Assembly (NCBI GenBank): GCA_937907415.1
Contig: CALCHY010000397.1
Location: 1 to 6,604, forward strand
Origin: an uncultured Trueperaceae bacterium
GTDB lineage: Bacteria > Deinococcota > Deinococci > Deinococcales > Trueperaceae
DNA: 6,604 nt
Reading direction: 5' to 3'
Both the position numbers and the translations under genes were made by a program. Below are positions 1-5,041 of this stretch, piece after piece. Under the pieces are notes generated by a model. It was not told the DNA's origin and did no database searches. It saw only the letters and a list, made by a program, of their open reading frames with translations. Position 1 is the first letter of the stretch, and each line of letters begins with the position of its first letter.

Positions 1-249
1 AAGCTCACCATCAAGCTCGAAGTCGCCCTGGAGACGGCCACCGCCGCCCCCACCTGGTGGCGCACCACCGCCCGGACGGACCTCCTCCCCGTCGTGATCG
101 CCACCGTCATGCTCGGCGAGGACCAGGAAGCCGGAACGAACGGCGCCACGAGCCCCTACCTCCAGGCGGCCCGCAACGCCGTAGCCGCCCTCAGGGACCA
201 CGCGACCGCCCCGACCCCCCGCACACTCCCACCCGGAGCGCCCACATGA
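1..249 (+). CDS. C-terminal end of an unrecognised phage-operon protein (partial)
   Basis: Frame 1 is open from the first base to TGA at 247-249, giving the last 82 residues of a protein whose start lies outside the window. The visible part has an alternating hydrophobic/charged opening (KLTIKLEVAL), a short region with WW, a hydrophobic stretch (LLPVVIATVML), an amphipathic Ala-rich helix (YLQAARNAVAALRDH) and a Pro/Thr-rich tail. No domain or catalytic motif is recognisable. The stop overlaps the next start in an ATGA arrangement, as between later genes of this operon, which supports this frame as the real one. It is presumably phage-related because it is co-transcribed with terminase genes; that is inference from context only. 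Confidence 0.6.
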   Translation, partial: KLTIKLEVALETATAAPTWWRTTARTDLLPVVIATVMLGEDQEAGTNGATSPYLQAARNAVAALRDHATAPTPRTLPPGAPT

Positions 250-599
250 CGCGCTCCCCAAGCCTCAAGCGCACAAAACGGCACACAGCCCCAAGAGAGC
301 CCGGTACCACCGGGCCTCACAGCCGCTTGACGGATTACCCGTTAGCCGACACCGCGCCACGCTGGTACTCACAAGCTGACTTGGCGCGAGCTACCGGCCT
401 ACCAGAGCGCACCATCCGCGATCTCCTCGACCGCGGCCGCATCTACTTCTGGCAGGGCCAACCGAACGAGAAGCGACTACTCAACGACCGAACCATCAGC
501 AGCCTGGAAGCCCTAGGCATTCCCGTAAGACGCGACCTGCTCGGCAACCCCGGCAGACCTGGCGAGATTCGCGCCCAGGACGACGAAACCGGAGAATGA
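246..599 (+). CDS. small helix-turn-helix DNA-binding protein (MerR/excisionase-like)
   Basis: A 117-residue protein. Residues 1-38 are basic, Pro/Thr-rich and probably disordered. Residues 40-66 (WYSQADLARATGLPERTIRD onward) read as a helix-turn-helix of the kind found in MerR-type and excisionase-like winged-helix proteins. A short wing-like segment (IYFWQGQPNEKRLL) and another helix follow. I chose ATG 246 over the in-frame ATG at 57 because it overlaps the upstream stop by 4 nt (ATGA) and has GGAG at 235-238 with a 7-nt spacer. It lies 4 nt ahead of the coiled-coil gene. In a packaging operon it could be a DNA-recognition protein, even an alternative small terminase subunit, or a regulator of late genes. 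The HTH call is fairly secure; the job is not. Confidence 0.7.
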   Translation: MTRSPSLKRTKRHTAPREPGTTGPHSRLTDYPLADTAPRWYSQADLARATGLPERTIRDLLDRGRIYFWQGQPNEKRLLNDRTISSLEALGIPVRRDLLGNPGRPGEIRAQDDETGE

Positions 600-603
600 A
601 GGC

Positions 604-1335
604 ATGACTATTCACCCCACACGCAACGCCGGCATGATCTGGCCCCTCATCGAACCGCGCTTGGTTGAGCTCGCGAAAGCCAACGTAACCGCCGCCACCC
701 GAAACACTATCGCCGGCGCCGTGCAACACGCCCAGGATGCCGTGGAGGGCGCCGCCAACCAGATGAGTGCGCTCAAGAACGACCGCGACCTCTCCCGGGA
801 AGGGAAACGCGTCCGCGCCGACAAGCTCGCGAGTGACGCCAGAAACGCCCTGGAGCAGGCCAAGCAGTTGATTGAGCAAGCGGTCAGGGCCGAAGCCGAC
901 TACCACCGCACCCGCACCGCCTGGCCCCGCAGCGCCGGCACCGACGCCGACCGGGAAGCCAGACTCGCCAACGCCCGCACCGACCTTCAAGCGTTGCTCG
1001 CCAACGTGCCGCCAGCTCACCGCGCCCAACGGTTAGCGTTCGCCGTCCGCAACGGCACCGACGCCATGCGTGAGCTCATTCTCGGCGAGAAGTACGCCGA
1101 GCGCGTGCTCTGGCCCAGCCTCGAAGAAGGCCAACTAGACGCCGTGACCTGGGCTAGCGAACGCACCGCCCTACTGCAAGAACTACACCCAAGCGACGAC
1201 GCGAGACGCAGCCTCGCCGCCCTCGACGCGCTGGAAGGCAGGAGCGGGGAGCAGATCGACGCCCTCGTGAAGCACGGCGCCTCAATGGACGACAAGTACC
1301 TAACCGAAGTCATGCAAGACGCGAGCAGCCAATGA
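604..1335 (+). CDS. helical coiled-coil phage protein, function unknown
   Basis: A 243-residue protein, almost wholly alpha-helical by composition: rich in Ala, Glu, Arg, Gln and Leu with few Gly or Pro. Residues 20-100 form long amphipathic helices likely to make a coiled coil. Within them the segment NDRDLSREGKR (59-69) resembles a motif I associate with small helical proteins encoded near phage packaging and head genes. Residues 110-200 are a second helical region and the C-terminus is acidic. There is no signal peptide, membrane segment or catalytic motif. The start is 4 nt after the previous stop, with GGAG at 591-594. The stop overlaps the next ATG by 4 nt. A structural or assembly role is plausible, but I do not recognise a family. 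Confidence 0.75.
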   Translation: MTIHPTRNAGMIWPLIEPRLVELAKANVTAATRNTIAGAVQHAQDAVEGAANQMSALKNDRDLSREGKRVRADKLASDARNALEQAKQLIEQAVRAEADYHRTRTAWPRSAGTDADREARLANARTDLQALLANVPPAHRAQRLAFAVRNGTDAMRELILGEKYAERVLWPSLEEGQLDAVTWASERTALLQELHPSDDARRSLAALDALEGRSGEQIDALVKHGASMDDKYLTEVMQDASSQ

Positions 1336-1463
1336 CGCGGCGCCGACTAATCCAGCGCCAACCGACGCAGCGACCGTTACCCAGGCGCCTAATGAGCCTC
1401 GCGCATTGGCGCTTCGGTGTCCTGCTAGCCGTCCTGCATCAGGCCACCTGGGGCGTAGCGTGA
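1332..1463 (+). CDS. 43-aa mini-protein in the overlap chain
   Basis: A short reading frame starting ATG ACG CGG and ending TGA at 1461-1463. Its start overlaps the upstream stop (ATGA, 1332-1335) and its stop overlaps the downstream GTG start (GTGA, 1460-1463), the coupling used between neighbouring genes of this operon. Without it a gap of about 125 nt would break an otherwise gapless operon. The product has a very basic N-terminal half (RRRLIQRQPTQRPLPRRL) and a mostly hydrophobic C-terminal half (FGVLLAVLHQATWGVA) with two Trp. That hydrophobic part is too short and too interrupted by His/Gln to call a membrane helix with confidence. Function unknown. It may matter mainly as a translational coupler for the next gene. 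Confidence 0.5.
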   Translation: MTRRRLIQRQPTQRPLPRRLMSLAHWRFGVLLAVLHQATWGVA

Positions 1464-1807
1464 GTGGCAAAGGCAAGGGGGGAGGGGGCGAGGCCCCCAA
1501 CCCCCGCCACAACGCCACTAAGACGACTACGCGAGGCACCAGGCCGGGGAGCATCCGCCAAGTGCGCTTGCGGCTCTGGTGGGCGATCGTAGAAGCCTCC
1601 GGACTCCTCGACCAGGACGACACGGACACGAAACTCAAGGCGATCAGCGCCCTGAGCACCGCTTGCGGCGCCTACGGCAACCTCACCAAGGCGCACACCC
1701 TCGAAGCCGAGGTGGAAGCCATGCAGAAAGACCTCCATGACCTTAGAACGACGCTTAGCCGACCTGCGGGCGCAACTGACCGCAGCGCAGCGCCTCCGGT
1801 CAACTGA
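1460..1807 (+). CDS. probable terminase small subunit
   Basis: A 115-residue protein with a GTG start at 1460 overlapping the previous stop (GTGA). Residues 1-30 are Gly/Lys/Thr-rich and probably flexible. Residues 31-95 are helical (IRQVRLRLWWAIVEASGLL, then TKLKAISALSTACGAYGNL, then EAEVEAMQKDLHDL), consistent with a small DNA-binding oligomer that ends in a coiled coil. The C-terminus is low complexity. The position directly upstream of the large-subunit ATPase gene, with which it overlaps by 71 nt, is where small terminase subunits normally sit. These subunits recognise the packaging site and hand DNA to the large subunit. The call rests on size, fold type and neighbourhood, not on a diagnostic motif; the HTH protein at 246-599 is an alternative candidate. 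Confidence 0.55.
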   Translation: MSGKGKGGGGEAPNPRHNATKTTTRGTRPGSIRQVRLRLWWAIVEASGLLDQDDTDTKLKAISALSTACGAYGNLTKAHTLEAEVEAMQKDLHDLRTTLSRPAGATDRSAAPPVN

Positions 1808-2549
1808 CGACCACGCCACCGACCGCGTGGCGTTCGCTTACGCCCTCGGTCTGGACCTCGACCCCTGGCAAGCCGAGCTGCTCCAGAGCGACAGCAAGCG
1901 CGACATACTCAACTGCTCCAGGCAAGCCGGTAAGAGCACCGTCGCGGCTCTCCTCGCCCTGCACGAGGCCCTCTACCAACCAAGCAGCGTGACGGTGCTC
2001 ATCAGCCCCAGCCAACGCCAATCAAGCGAGCTCTTCCGCAAGGTCGTGGATCTCCGTAACCTGCTGCCGACACCCCCGCCCCTCCTGGAGGACAACCGCC
2101 TGAGCATGAACGTGGCTGGCGGTGGCCGCGTGCTCAGCCTGCCGGGCAGCGAGGCCACCATCAGAGGCGTAAGCGCCGTGACGCTGCTCATCGAGGACGA
2201 AGCCGCCCGCGTTGACGATGCTCTCTACCAGGCGATCAGGCCCATGCTCGCCGTGAAGAACGGCCGCCTCATCCTGGCCAGCACCCCGTGGGGCAAGCGC
2301 GGGCACTACTGGGAAGTCTGGGATCAGGGGCAAGGCTGGGAGAAGACCCGCGTACCAGCCGACCAGGTTCCGCGCATCAGCACCGCGTTCCTCGCCCAGG
2401 AGCAGCGCGAGCTCCCCGCGCACGTCTACCGGCAGGAGTACATGTGCGACTTCGCCGAATCCACGGAAGCCGTCTTCGCCTACGAGCACGTCATGGCCGC
2501 ACTGAGAGACGACGTGCTCCCACTCTTCGGAGGCCAACATGCAACCTGA
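1737..2549 (+). CDS. terminase large subunit, ATPase domain only
   Basis: A 270-residue DNA-packaging motor ATPase of the phage TerL (Terminase_6-like) family. In order: an N-terminal helix (1-20), the adenine-binding region with LDPWQAELLQ (41-50), Walker A SRQAGKST (61-68, Lys66), Walker B LLIEDEAA (150-157, Asp154 with catalytic Glu155) and the coupling motif LILASTPWGKRG (178-189). The end, YRQEYMCDFAESTEAVFAYE, is typical of the stretch just before the linker to the nuclease domain. The protein stops there, whereas a normal TerL runs to about 420-550 residues with the nuclease in the same chain. Here the nuclease is the next gene, overlapping by 11 nt. ATG 1737 gives a long overlap with the previous gene, but the helix it adds looks genuine; a later start such as GTG 1827 is possible. 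Confidence 0.92.
   Translation: MTLERRLADLRAQLTAAQRLRSTDDHATDRVAFAYALGLDLDPWQAELLQSDSKRDILNCSRQAGKSTVAALLALHEALYQPSSVTVLISPSQRQSSELFRKVVDLRNLLPTPPPLLEDNRLSMNVAGGGRVLSLPGSEATIRGVSAVTLLIEDEAARVDDALYQAIRPMLAVKNGRLILASTPWGKRGHYWEVWDQGQGWEKTRVPADQVPRISTAFLAQEQRELPAHVYRQEYMCDFAESTEAVFAYEHVMAALRDDVLPLFGGQHAT
2529..2533 (+). promoter_or_regulatory. strong Shine-Dalgarno for the split-off nuclease gene
   Basis: GGAGG lies 5 nt upstream of ATG 2539, inside the 3' end of the ATPase gene. It is close to ideal in sequence and spacing, so the nuclease domain can be started independently by ribosomes that finish the ATPase at 2547-2549. It is about 13 nt ahead of that stop, too far to look like the close-set Shine-Dalgarno of the prfB +1 frameshift site. 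Confidence 0.75.
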
Positions 2550-3225
2550 GTACATCCTCGGCGTAGACCTCGGGCAAGCCAACGACTACACCGCCCTCGC
2601 CGTCCTCGAAGTCCATACGACCGGCGCCGGTAGGAGCGCGGAACGCTCCTACCAAGTCAGGCACCTCGACCGCCTGCCGCTCGGCACCCCGTACCCGCAG
2701 CAAGTCGAGGTGGTCACGCGCACTTTGGAACTTGTCGAGGCGCAGCAGCGCGCTGACCGCAATGAGGCAACGAAGCGCGACCCTTGGATAGCCAGGGAAC
2801 CCGCGCCCCGCGCCCCGCGCCTAGTGGTCGATCAGACCGGCGTGGGCCGCCCCGTAGTGGACATGCTCAGGAGCGCCGGCCACCGCCACCTGACCGCCGT
2901 TACCATCCACGGTGGCGACACCAGCACCCGCGACGGACTCGACCACCGCGTGCCGAAACGCGAGCTCGTAGCCATAGTCCAGGTGCTCCTCCAGACTGGC
3001 CGGCTCACCGTCGCGTCGGCCCTGCCGCACGCTCAGACGCTCACCAAGGAACTCCTGGCGTTCCGCGTCACCTTCTCGAAGACGGGTCACGACACCTACG
3101 GCAACGACTGGCGGGAGAACGACCACGACGACCTGGTGTTAGCCGTGGCCCTGGCCGCGTGGGCGGGCGAGCGCGGCCCCCAGGTCGCCTCGATGGAGGC
3201 GATACGCGCCCTTGGGCTCTGGTAG
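2539..3225 (+). CDS. terminase large subunit, RNase H-like nuclease domain as a separate gene
   Basis: A 228-residue stand-alone version of the TerL C-terminal nuclease, which cuts concatemeric phage DNA to start and end packaging. The opening YILGVDLGQANDYTALAVLE (5-24) is the first strand of the RNase H-like fold with metal-binding Asp10. LVVDQTGVGRPVVD (95-108) supplies the second acidic site, Asp98. The END-HDDLV segment (193-200) supplies the last aspartates (Asp197/Asp198), followed by the usual Ala-rich helix. All expected acidic residues are present, so it should be active. Start ATG 2539 has its own GGAGG. The break falls exactly in the linker between the two TerL domains, and the two products add up to 498 residues, a normal TerL size. 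It is the last gene of the operon, with a terminator downstream. Confidence 0.9.
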   Translation: MQPEYILGVDLGQANDYTALAVLEVHTTGAGRSAERSYQVRHLDRLPLGTPYPQQVEVVTRTLELVEAQQRADRNEATKRDPWIAREPAPRAPRLVVDQTGVGRPVVDMLRSAGHRHLTAVTIHGGDTSTRDGLDHRVPKRELVAIVQVLLQTGRLTVASALPHAQTLTKELLAFRVTFSKTGHDTYGNDWRENDHDDLVLAVALAAWAGERGPQVASMEAIRALGLW

Positions 3226-3265
3226 GCGCCATGCAGTAACCTAGTCGTACTGTCCGGCCCCCTAA

Positions 3266-3312
3266 CCGACAGTGGCGCCCGGCTCTCGACCAGCCGGGCG
3301 CCGTCTTGTCGG
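3266..3312 (+). terminator. long hairpin terminator of the packaging operon
   Basis: A perfect 11-bp GC-rich stem (GGCGCCCGGCT at 3274-3284, AGCCGGGCGCC at 3292-3302) with a 7-nt loop. It is extended after small bulges by a second 6-bp stem, CCGACA (3266-3271) with TGTCGG (3307-3312). It lies about 40 nt after the nuclease stop. The 3' tail is only modestly T-rich (GTCTTGTC), so it is a good structure but an imperfect intrinsic terminator. It may also stop transcripts arriving from the right. Confidence 0.7.
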
Positions 3313-3403
3313 CACACTGCGGATGAGCAGGACGCCCAGAACACCCGATGAAACCGAACGTCTCTCCAGTGCGTGTGCCGATTGTGTGCGATTAGCAAGC
3401 AAG
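3312..3403. repeat. cluster of GTGTGC motifs between the converging operons
   Basis: The space between the two operon ends (3226-3457) has no convincing gene. It holds three copies of GTGTGC: on the minus strand at 3312-3317 and on the plus strand at 3373-3378 and 3384-3389. The last two are part of an 11-bp near-tandem repeat (GTGTGCCGATT then GTGTGCGATTA), one helical turn apart. The first is joined to GCTCATCCGC (minus, 3319-3328), a block that recurs after the integrase gene. The third is followed by GCAAGCAA, which recurs in the switch region. These look like protein-binding sites or old duplications; the function is not shown. Confidence 0.5.
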
Positions 3404-3407
3404 AGTA

Positions 3408-3435
3408 GGGCGCCGAGGAGTGAACCCCGGCGCCC
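3408..3435 (-). terminator. hairpin terminator of the minus-strand accessory operon
   Basis: Inverted repeat GGGCGCCG (3408-3415) and CGGCGCCC (3428-3435) with a 12-nt loop, starting 22 nt after the stop at 3458-3460 on the minus strand. In the minus direction the stem is followed by TACTCTTGCTTGC, which is pyrimidine-rich but not a clean T run. Its position and stem strength make it the likely end of the leftward operon, facing the packaging-operon terminator. Confidence 0.6.
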
Positions 3436-3457
3436 GCTTGGCGTCAACGCGGCCGTG

Positions 3458-3823
3458 TTACTGCGCCGTGTTCTCCTCGCCCAAGGTGTGCGAGCAGATC
3501 GTCTCGAAGCGCGCCCAGCCACCGTTAGGGTCAGACACGTGCTTCATGGAGTTCGAGATCTCCTTCAGTATATCGGCGAGCATGCCGCGTTCGGCTCCTG
3601 CCGCCGTCCAGTGCTCGACCCAGCCCGGCACGATCTCACCGAGCAGGTCAGCGAGGCTCGCCACCGCCTCGTTGGTGGTCGCGTACATCCTGGAACACTT
3701 CGGGCAGAGCGTCTCACCCCGCCAAGGCATGTACTGGACCGCCTCCGTCGCGCCGCAACCATCACACGACGCCTGCCGGGGCCTCACCTCGGACCTCTGA
3801 ACCTCACTCGTGACTAGCTGCAT
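3458..3823 (-). CDS. possible separate zinc-ribbon product from an internal start
   Basis: Starting at the internal ATG at 3823 (minus), the same frame gives a 121-residue protein beginning MQLVTSEVQRSEVR. It contains the whole zinc ribbon (cysteines at 20, 23, 40, 43 of this product) and the helical C-terminus, and lacks the N-terminal acidic domain. A near-perfect Shine-Dalgarno lies 7 nt upstream. This is either a second isoform of the longer protein or the original start of a gene later fused in frame to its neighbour. The two possibilities cannot be told apart from this sequence alone. Confidence 0.5.
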   Translation of the reverse strand: MQLVTSEVQRSEVRPRQASCDGCGATEAVQYMPWRGETLCPKCSRMYATTNEAVASLADLLGEIVPGWVEHWTAAGAERGMLADILKEISNSMKHVSDPNGGWARFETICSHTLGEENTAQ

Positions 3824-4147
3824 GTCGCTGCCTCCTTCTCGGCGCCCCGCGCCGCTCTCTCGATCCAGCCCCAGCCACTCGACCAGGGCCGCTTCGAGCG
3901 TCTCTGGTGTCACCTCGACCACGTGCCGGCCAGCGAGCGGGCCGGTGTGCTCTTCGGCTTCTTCGTAGGTCGTGGCCCAACCGGAGCGTGGCTCGCACAT
4001 GTTCTCCCATTCCTCGCGAGCCACCGCCTCCAGGCCGTGGGCTTGCACCTCGCCTTCGTAGATGCGCCGGTCGAAGCTGCCGAGCACTTCGAGCATGGCC
4101 GAGAGCGGCGCATCCTCATGCCACACAGTGAACAGAACCTCAGGCAT
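3458..4147 (-). CDS. two-part accessory protein with a C-terminal CxxC zinc ribbon
   Basis: A 229-residue protein I do not recognise. Residues 1-95 form an acidic alpha/beta region (LFTVWHEDAPLS; YEEAEEHTGPLAGRHVVEVT; LEAALVEWLGL). Residues 96-108 are a Gly/Arg/Ser linker. Residues 109-229 contain a zinc-ribbon pattern, CDGC (128-131) and CPKC (148-151), then helices (VASLADLLGEIVPGWVEHW; MLADILKEISNSMKHV). ATG 4147 follows the upstream stop as TGATG, a termination-reinitiation junction; the GTG one codon earlier is the alternative start. A second strong ribosome site sits inside the linker, so the gene may make two products or be a fusion of two older genes. It is the last gene of the leftward operon. 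Zinc ribbons in small phage proteins usually bind nucleic acid or partner proteins; the specific role is unknown. Confidence 0.75.
   Translation of the reverse strand: MPEVLFTVWHEDAPLSAMLEVLGSFDRRIYEGEVQAHGLEAVAREEWENMCEPRSGWATTYEEAEEHTGPLAGRHVVEVTPETLEAALVEWLGLDRESGAGRREGGSDMQLVTSEVQRSEVRPRQASCDGCGATEAVQYMPWRGETLCPKCSRMYATTNEAVASLADLLGEIVPGWVEHWTAAGAERGMLADILKEISNSMKHVSDPNGGWARFETICSHTLGEENTAQ
3831..3837 (-). promoter_or_regulatory. internal Shine-Dalgarno AAGGAGG inside an open frame
   Basis: On the minus strand AAGGAGG (3837-3831) precedes ATG 3823 with a 7-nt spacer. It is the best-matched ribosome site of the leftward operon yet lies within the longer frame, where it encodes part of the Arg-Glu-Gly-Gly-Ser linker. 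Confidence 0.65.
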
Positions 4148-4662
4148 CACTTATCCCCACTCGGTAAGCACCAGTACCTGACGCCCTCCAGCACTGCGCG
4201 AGGCAGGTCCATGAGTGCGGCTGCCGGCTCGACTGGGGCGAGAAGCACGGTAGCCTCGTCACCGTCGCCGACCAAGGACCACGTGAAGCACCGCATGTCG
4301 CCACGCCCGTACCGCGTCAGCCCCCCACGTGACCCGATCGCGTCACTGGTGAGGCGCCACGTGCCGTGGCCCGCCCTGATGGTGTGGTCCCTGGCCGGCC
4401 CGGCGGCTCGCGTGACCGCCACCGGCGCCATGACCTCATCGAGTCTGCAAAGCAACCGTGGCCCGCGGATGGCCGCGGCCGCAGCGAACGGCGAGGACGC
4501 CCGCGGGAACAACCGCGCCACCGTCGGAACGTCGGTCACGGTAAGCGCATCCCAATCGCCGTCCTTGCGGCGCCACACGCTCCCCGCGAGCAGCAGCCCG
4601 CGAGGCGACGGGGCGTAGACGGTCATGGCGTCGGCAGAATCGACGGAGAGCTCTAACCTCAC
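4147..4662 (-). CDS. unrecognised 171-aa accessory protein
   Basis: A GTG start at 4662 is chosen because it overlaps the upstream stop as GTGA and has GGAGG at 4673-4669 with a 6-nt spacer. The in-frame ATG at 4836 would run through the upstream zinc-finger gene. The product has beta-strand-like segments (MRLELSVDSADAMTVYA; RGLLLAGSVWRRKDGDWDALTVTDV), an Ala-rich helix (SPFAAAAAI), a middle part with GHGTWRLTSDAIGSRGG, and a C-terminal alternation of strand and helix (ATVLLAPVEPAAALMDL). There is no signal peptide, clear membrane helix, catalytic motif or Cys cluster. Composition suggests a small soluble beta-rich protein. It is translationally coupled to both neighbours. Function unknown; phage-island accessory genes of this type are often host-takeover or regulatory proteins, but nothing here proves that. 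Confidence 0.72.
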   Translation of the reverse strand: MRLELSVDSADAMTVYAPSPRGLLLAGSVWRRKDGDWDALTVTDVPTVARLFPRASSPFAAAAAIRGPRLLCRLDEVMAPVAVTRAAGPARDHTIRAGHGTWRLTSDAIGSRGGLTRYGRGDMRCFTWSLVGDGDEATVLLAPVEPAAALMDLPRAVLEGVRYWCLPSGDK

Positions 4663-4940
4663 TTGGCACCTCCCATAACGCGCTGCTCCAGCAAGTCGAG
4701 CGCCTGCCGCATGACGTGATCGACGCTCCAGCCGCCGCCGTTGGCCGCCAGTCGCTCCGCCCTGGCGACGGTGGCCCAGGCCAGGTGAGGCTTGCCTACC
4801 AGTCGCTCCGGGCCAGCGCACGCGGGGCAGACCCATGCGCTCACTCGCCCTAGCTTGTCGTGCGCGAAGGGCCGCAGTGAGCGCCTATCACGGCACCGGC
4901 CGCAAGCAATGCAGGTGGAGGCGTTGCTATCCTTGTCCAT
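4659..4940 (-). CDS. small CxxC zinc-finger protein, first gene of the leftward operon
   Basis: A 93-residue protein. The N-terminal half carries CIACGRC (Cys10, Cys13, Cys16) and CPAC (Cys38, Cys41), separated by a basic loop (RDRRSLRPFAHDKLGR), consistent with a four-cysteine zinc finger or ribbon. The C-terminal half is helical (HLAWATVARAERLAANGGG; VDHVMRQALDLLEQRVMG). ATG 4940 has GGAG at 4949-4946 with a 5-nt spacer. It is the first gene after the leftward promoter and the hairpin leader, and its stop overlaps the next start by 4 nt. The layout (zinc finger plus helices) fits a small transcription or protein-interaction factor. It is not recognised as a named family, and it shares the paired-CxxC theme with the third gene of this operon. 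Confidence 0.75.
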   Translation of the reverse strand: MDKDSNASTCIACGRCRDRRSLRPFAHDKLGRVSAWVCPACAGPERLVGKPHLAWATVARAERLAANGGGWSVDHVMRQALDLLEQRVMGGAK

Positions 4941-4956
4941 GAGGACTCCGTTCCTC

Positions 4957-4995
4957 GGCCCCCGCGTGTGCTGTCCAGGCTTTCACGCGGGGGCC
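4957..4995 (-). promoter_or_regulatory. 12-bp hairpin in the leader of the leftward operon
   Basis: GGCCCCCGCGTG (4957-4968) and CACGCGGGGGCC (4984-4995) form a perfect 12-bp, almost pure GC stem with a 15-nt loop. It is in the leader of about 100 nt between the leftward transcription start and ATG 4940, some 17 nt before that codon and close to its Shine-Dalgarno. No T run follows in either direction, so a simple terminator is unlikely. It could stabilise the mRNA, reduce translation, or mark a protein-binding or attenuation site. Confidence 0.6.
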
Positions 4996-5008
4996 TTCGT
5001 ATTGATTA

Positions 5009-5041
5009 CCAGCTAGCGCCGTGGGATGTTTCGCTAGCAGG
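5009..5041. promoter_or_regulatory. candidate operator: inverted repeat around GCTAGC
   Basis: CCAGCTAGCG (5009-5018) and CGCTAGCAGG (5032-5041) are inverted copies of each other with one mismatch and a 13-nt spacer. The right half abuts the -35 region of the rightward promoter and the whole repeat covers the start of the leftward transcript. A dimeric repressor bound here could act on both promoters. The XRE protein encoded at 5081 is the obvious candidate, but binding is inferred. Confidence 0.45.

Noticed and set aside
57..248. Upstream ATG at 57 as start of the HTH protein
   Set aside because: It would overlap the frame-1 gene that is open from base 1 and adds a very Arg/Pro-rich stretch typical of an out-of-frame reading. 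ATG 246 has a Shine-Dalgarno and an ATGA overlap.
496..1029. Long minus-strand reading frames opposite the packaging genes (also 2022-2582 and others)
   Set aside because: They mirror real genes, a common artefact in GC-rich DNA; they have no Shine-Dalgarno or recognisable domain, and the plus-strand genes have clear motifs or coupling.
2539..2549. Programmed +1 frameshift joining the two terminase parts
   Set aside because: No slippery codon pair is apparent, and the Shine-Dalgarno is too far from the stop for a prfB-like shift but ideally placed for starting at ATG 2539. Kept only as a test in the split-terminase finding.
1737..3225. Intein or intron interrupting the terminase
   Set aside because: The two genes overlap and no extra sequence lies between the domains, so nothing could be spliced out.
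3226..3457. Small RNA gene between the converging operons
   Set aside because: Both hairpins are better explained as operon ends and no promoter of reasonable quality was seen; the repeats alone do not support an RNA gene.
3272..3817. Plus-strand frame through the intergenic hairpin into the minus-strand gene
   Set aside because: It begins inside the terminator stem, is Arg/Pro-rich and runs opposite a gene with a zinc ribbon and coupled starts.
4663..4836. ATG at 4836 as start of the 171-aa accessory gene
   Set aside because: It would read through most of the zinc-finger gene and gives an Arg/Gly-rich out-of-frame peptide. GTG 4662 has GGAGG and a GTGA overlap.
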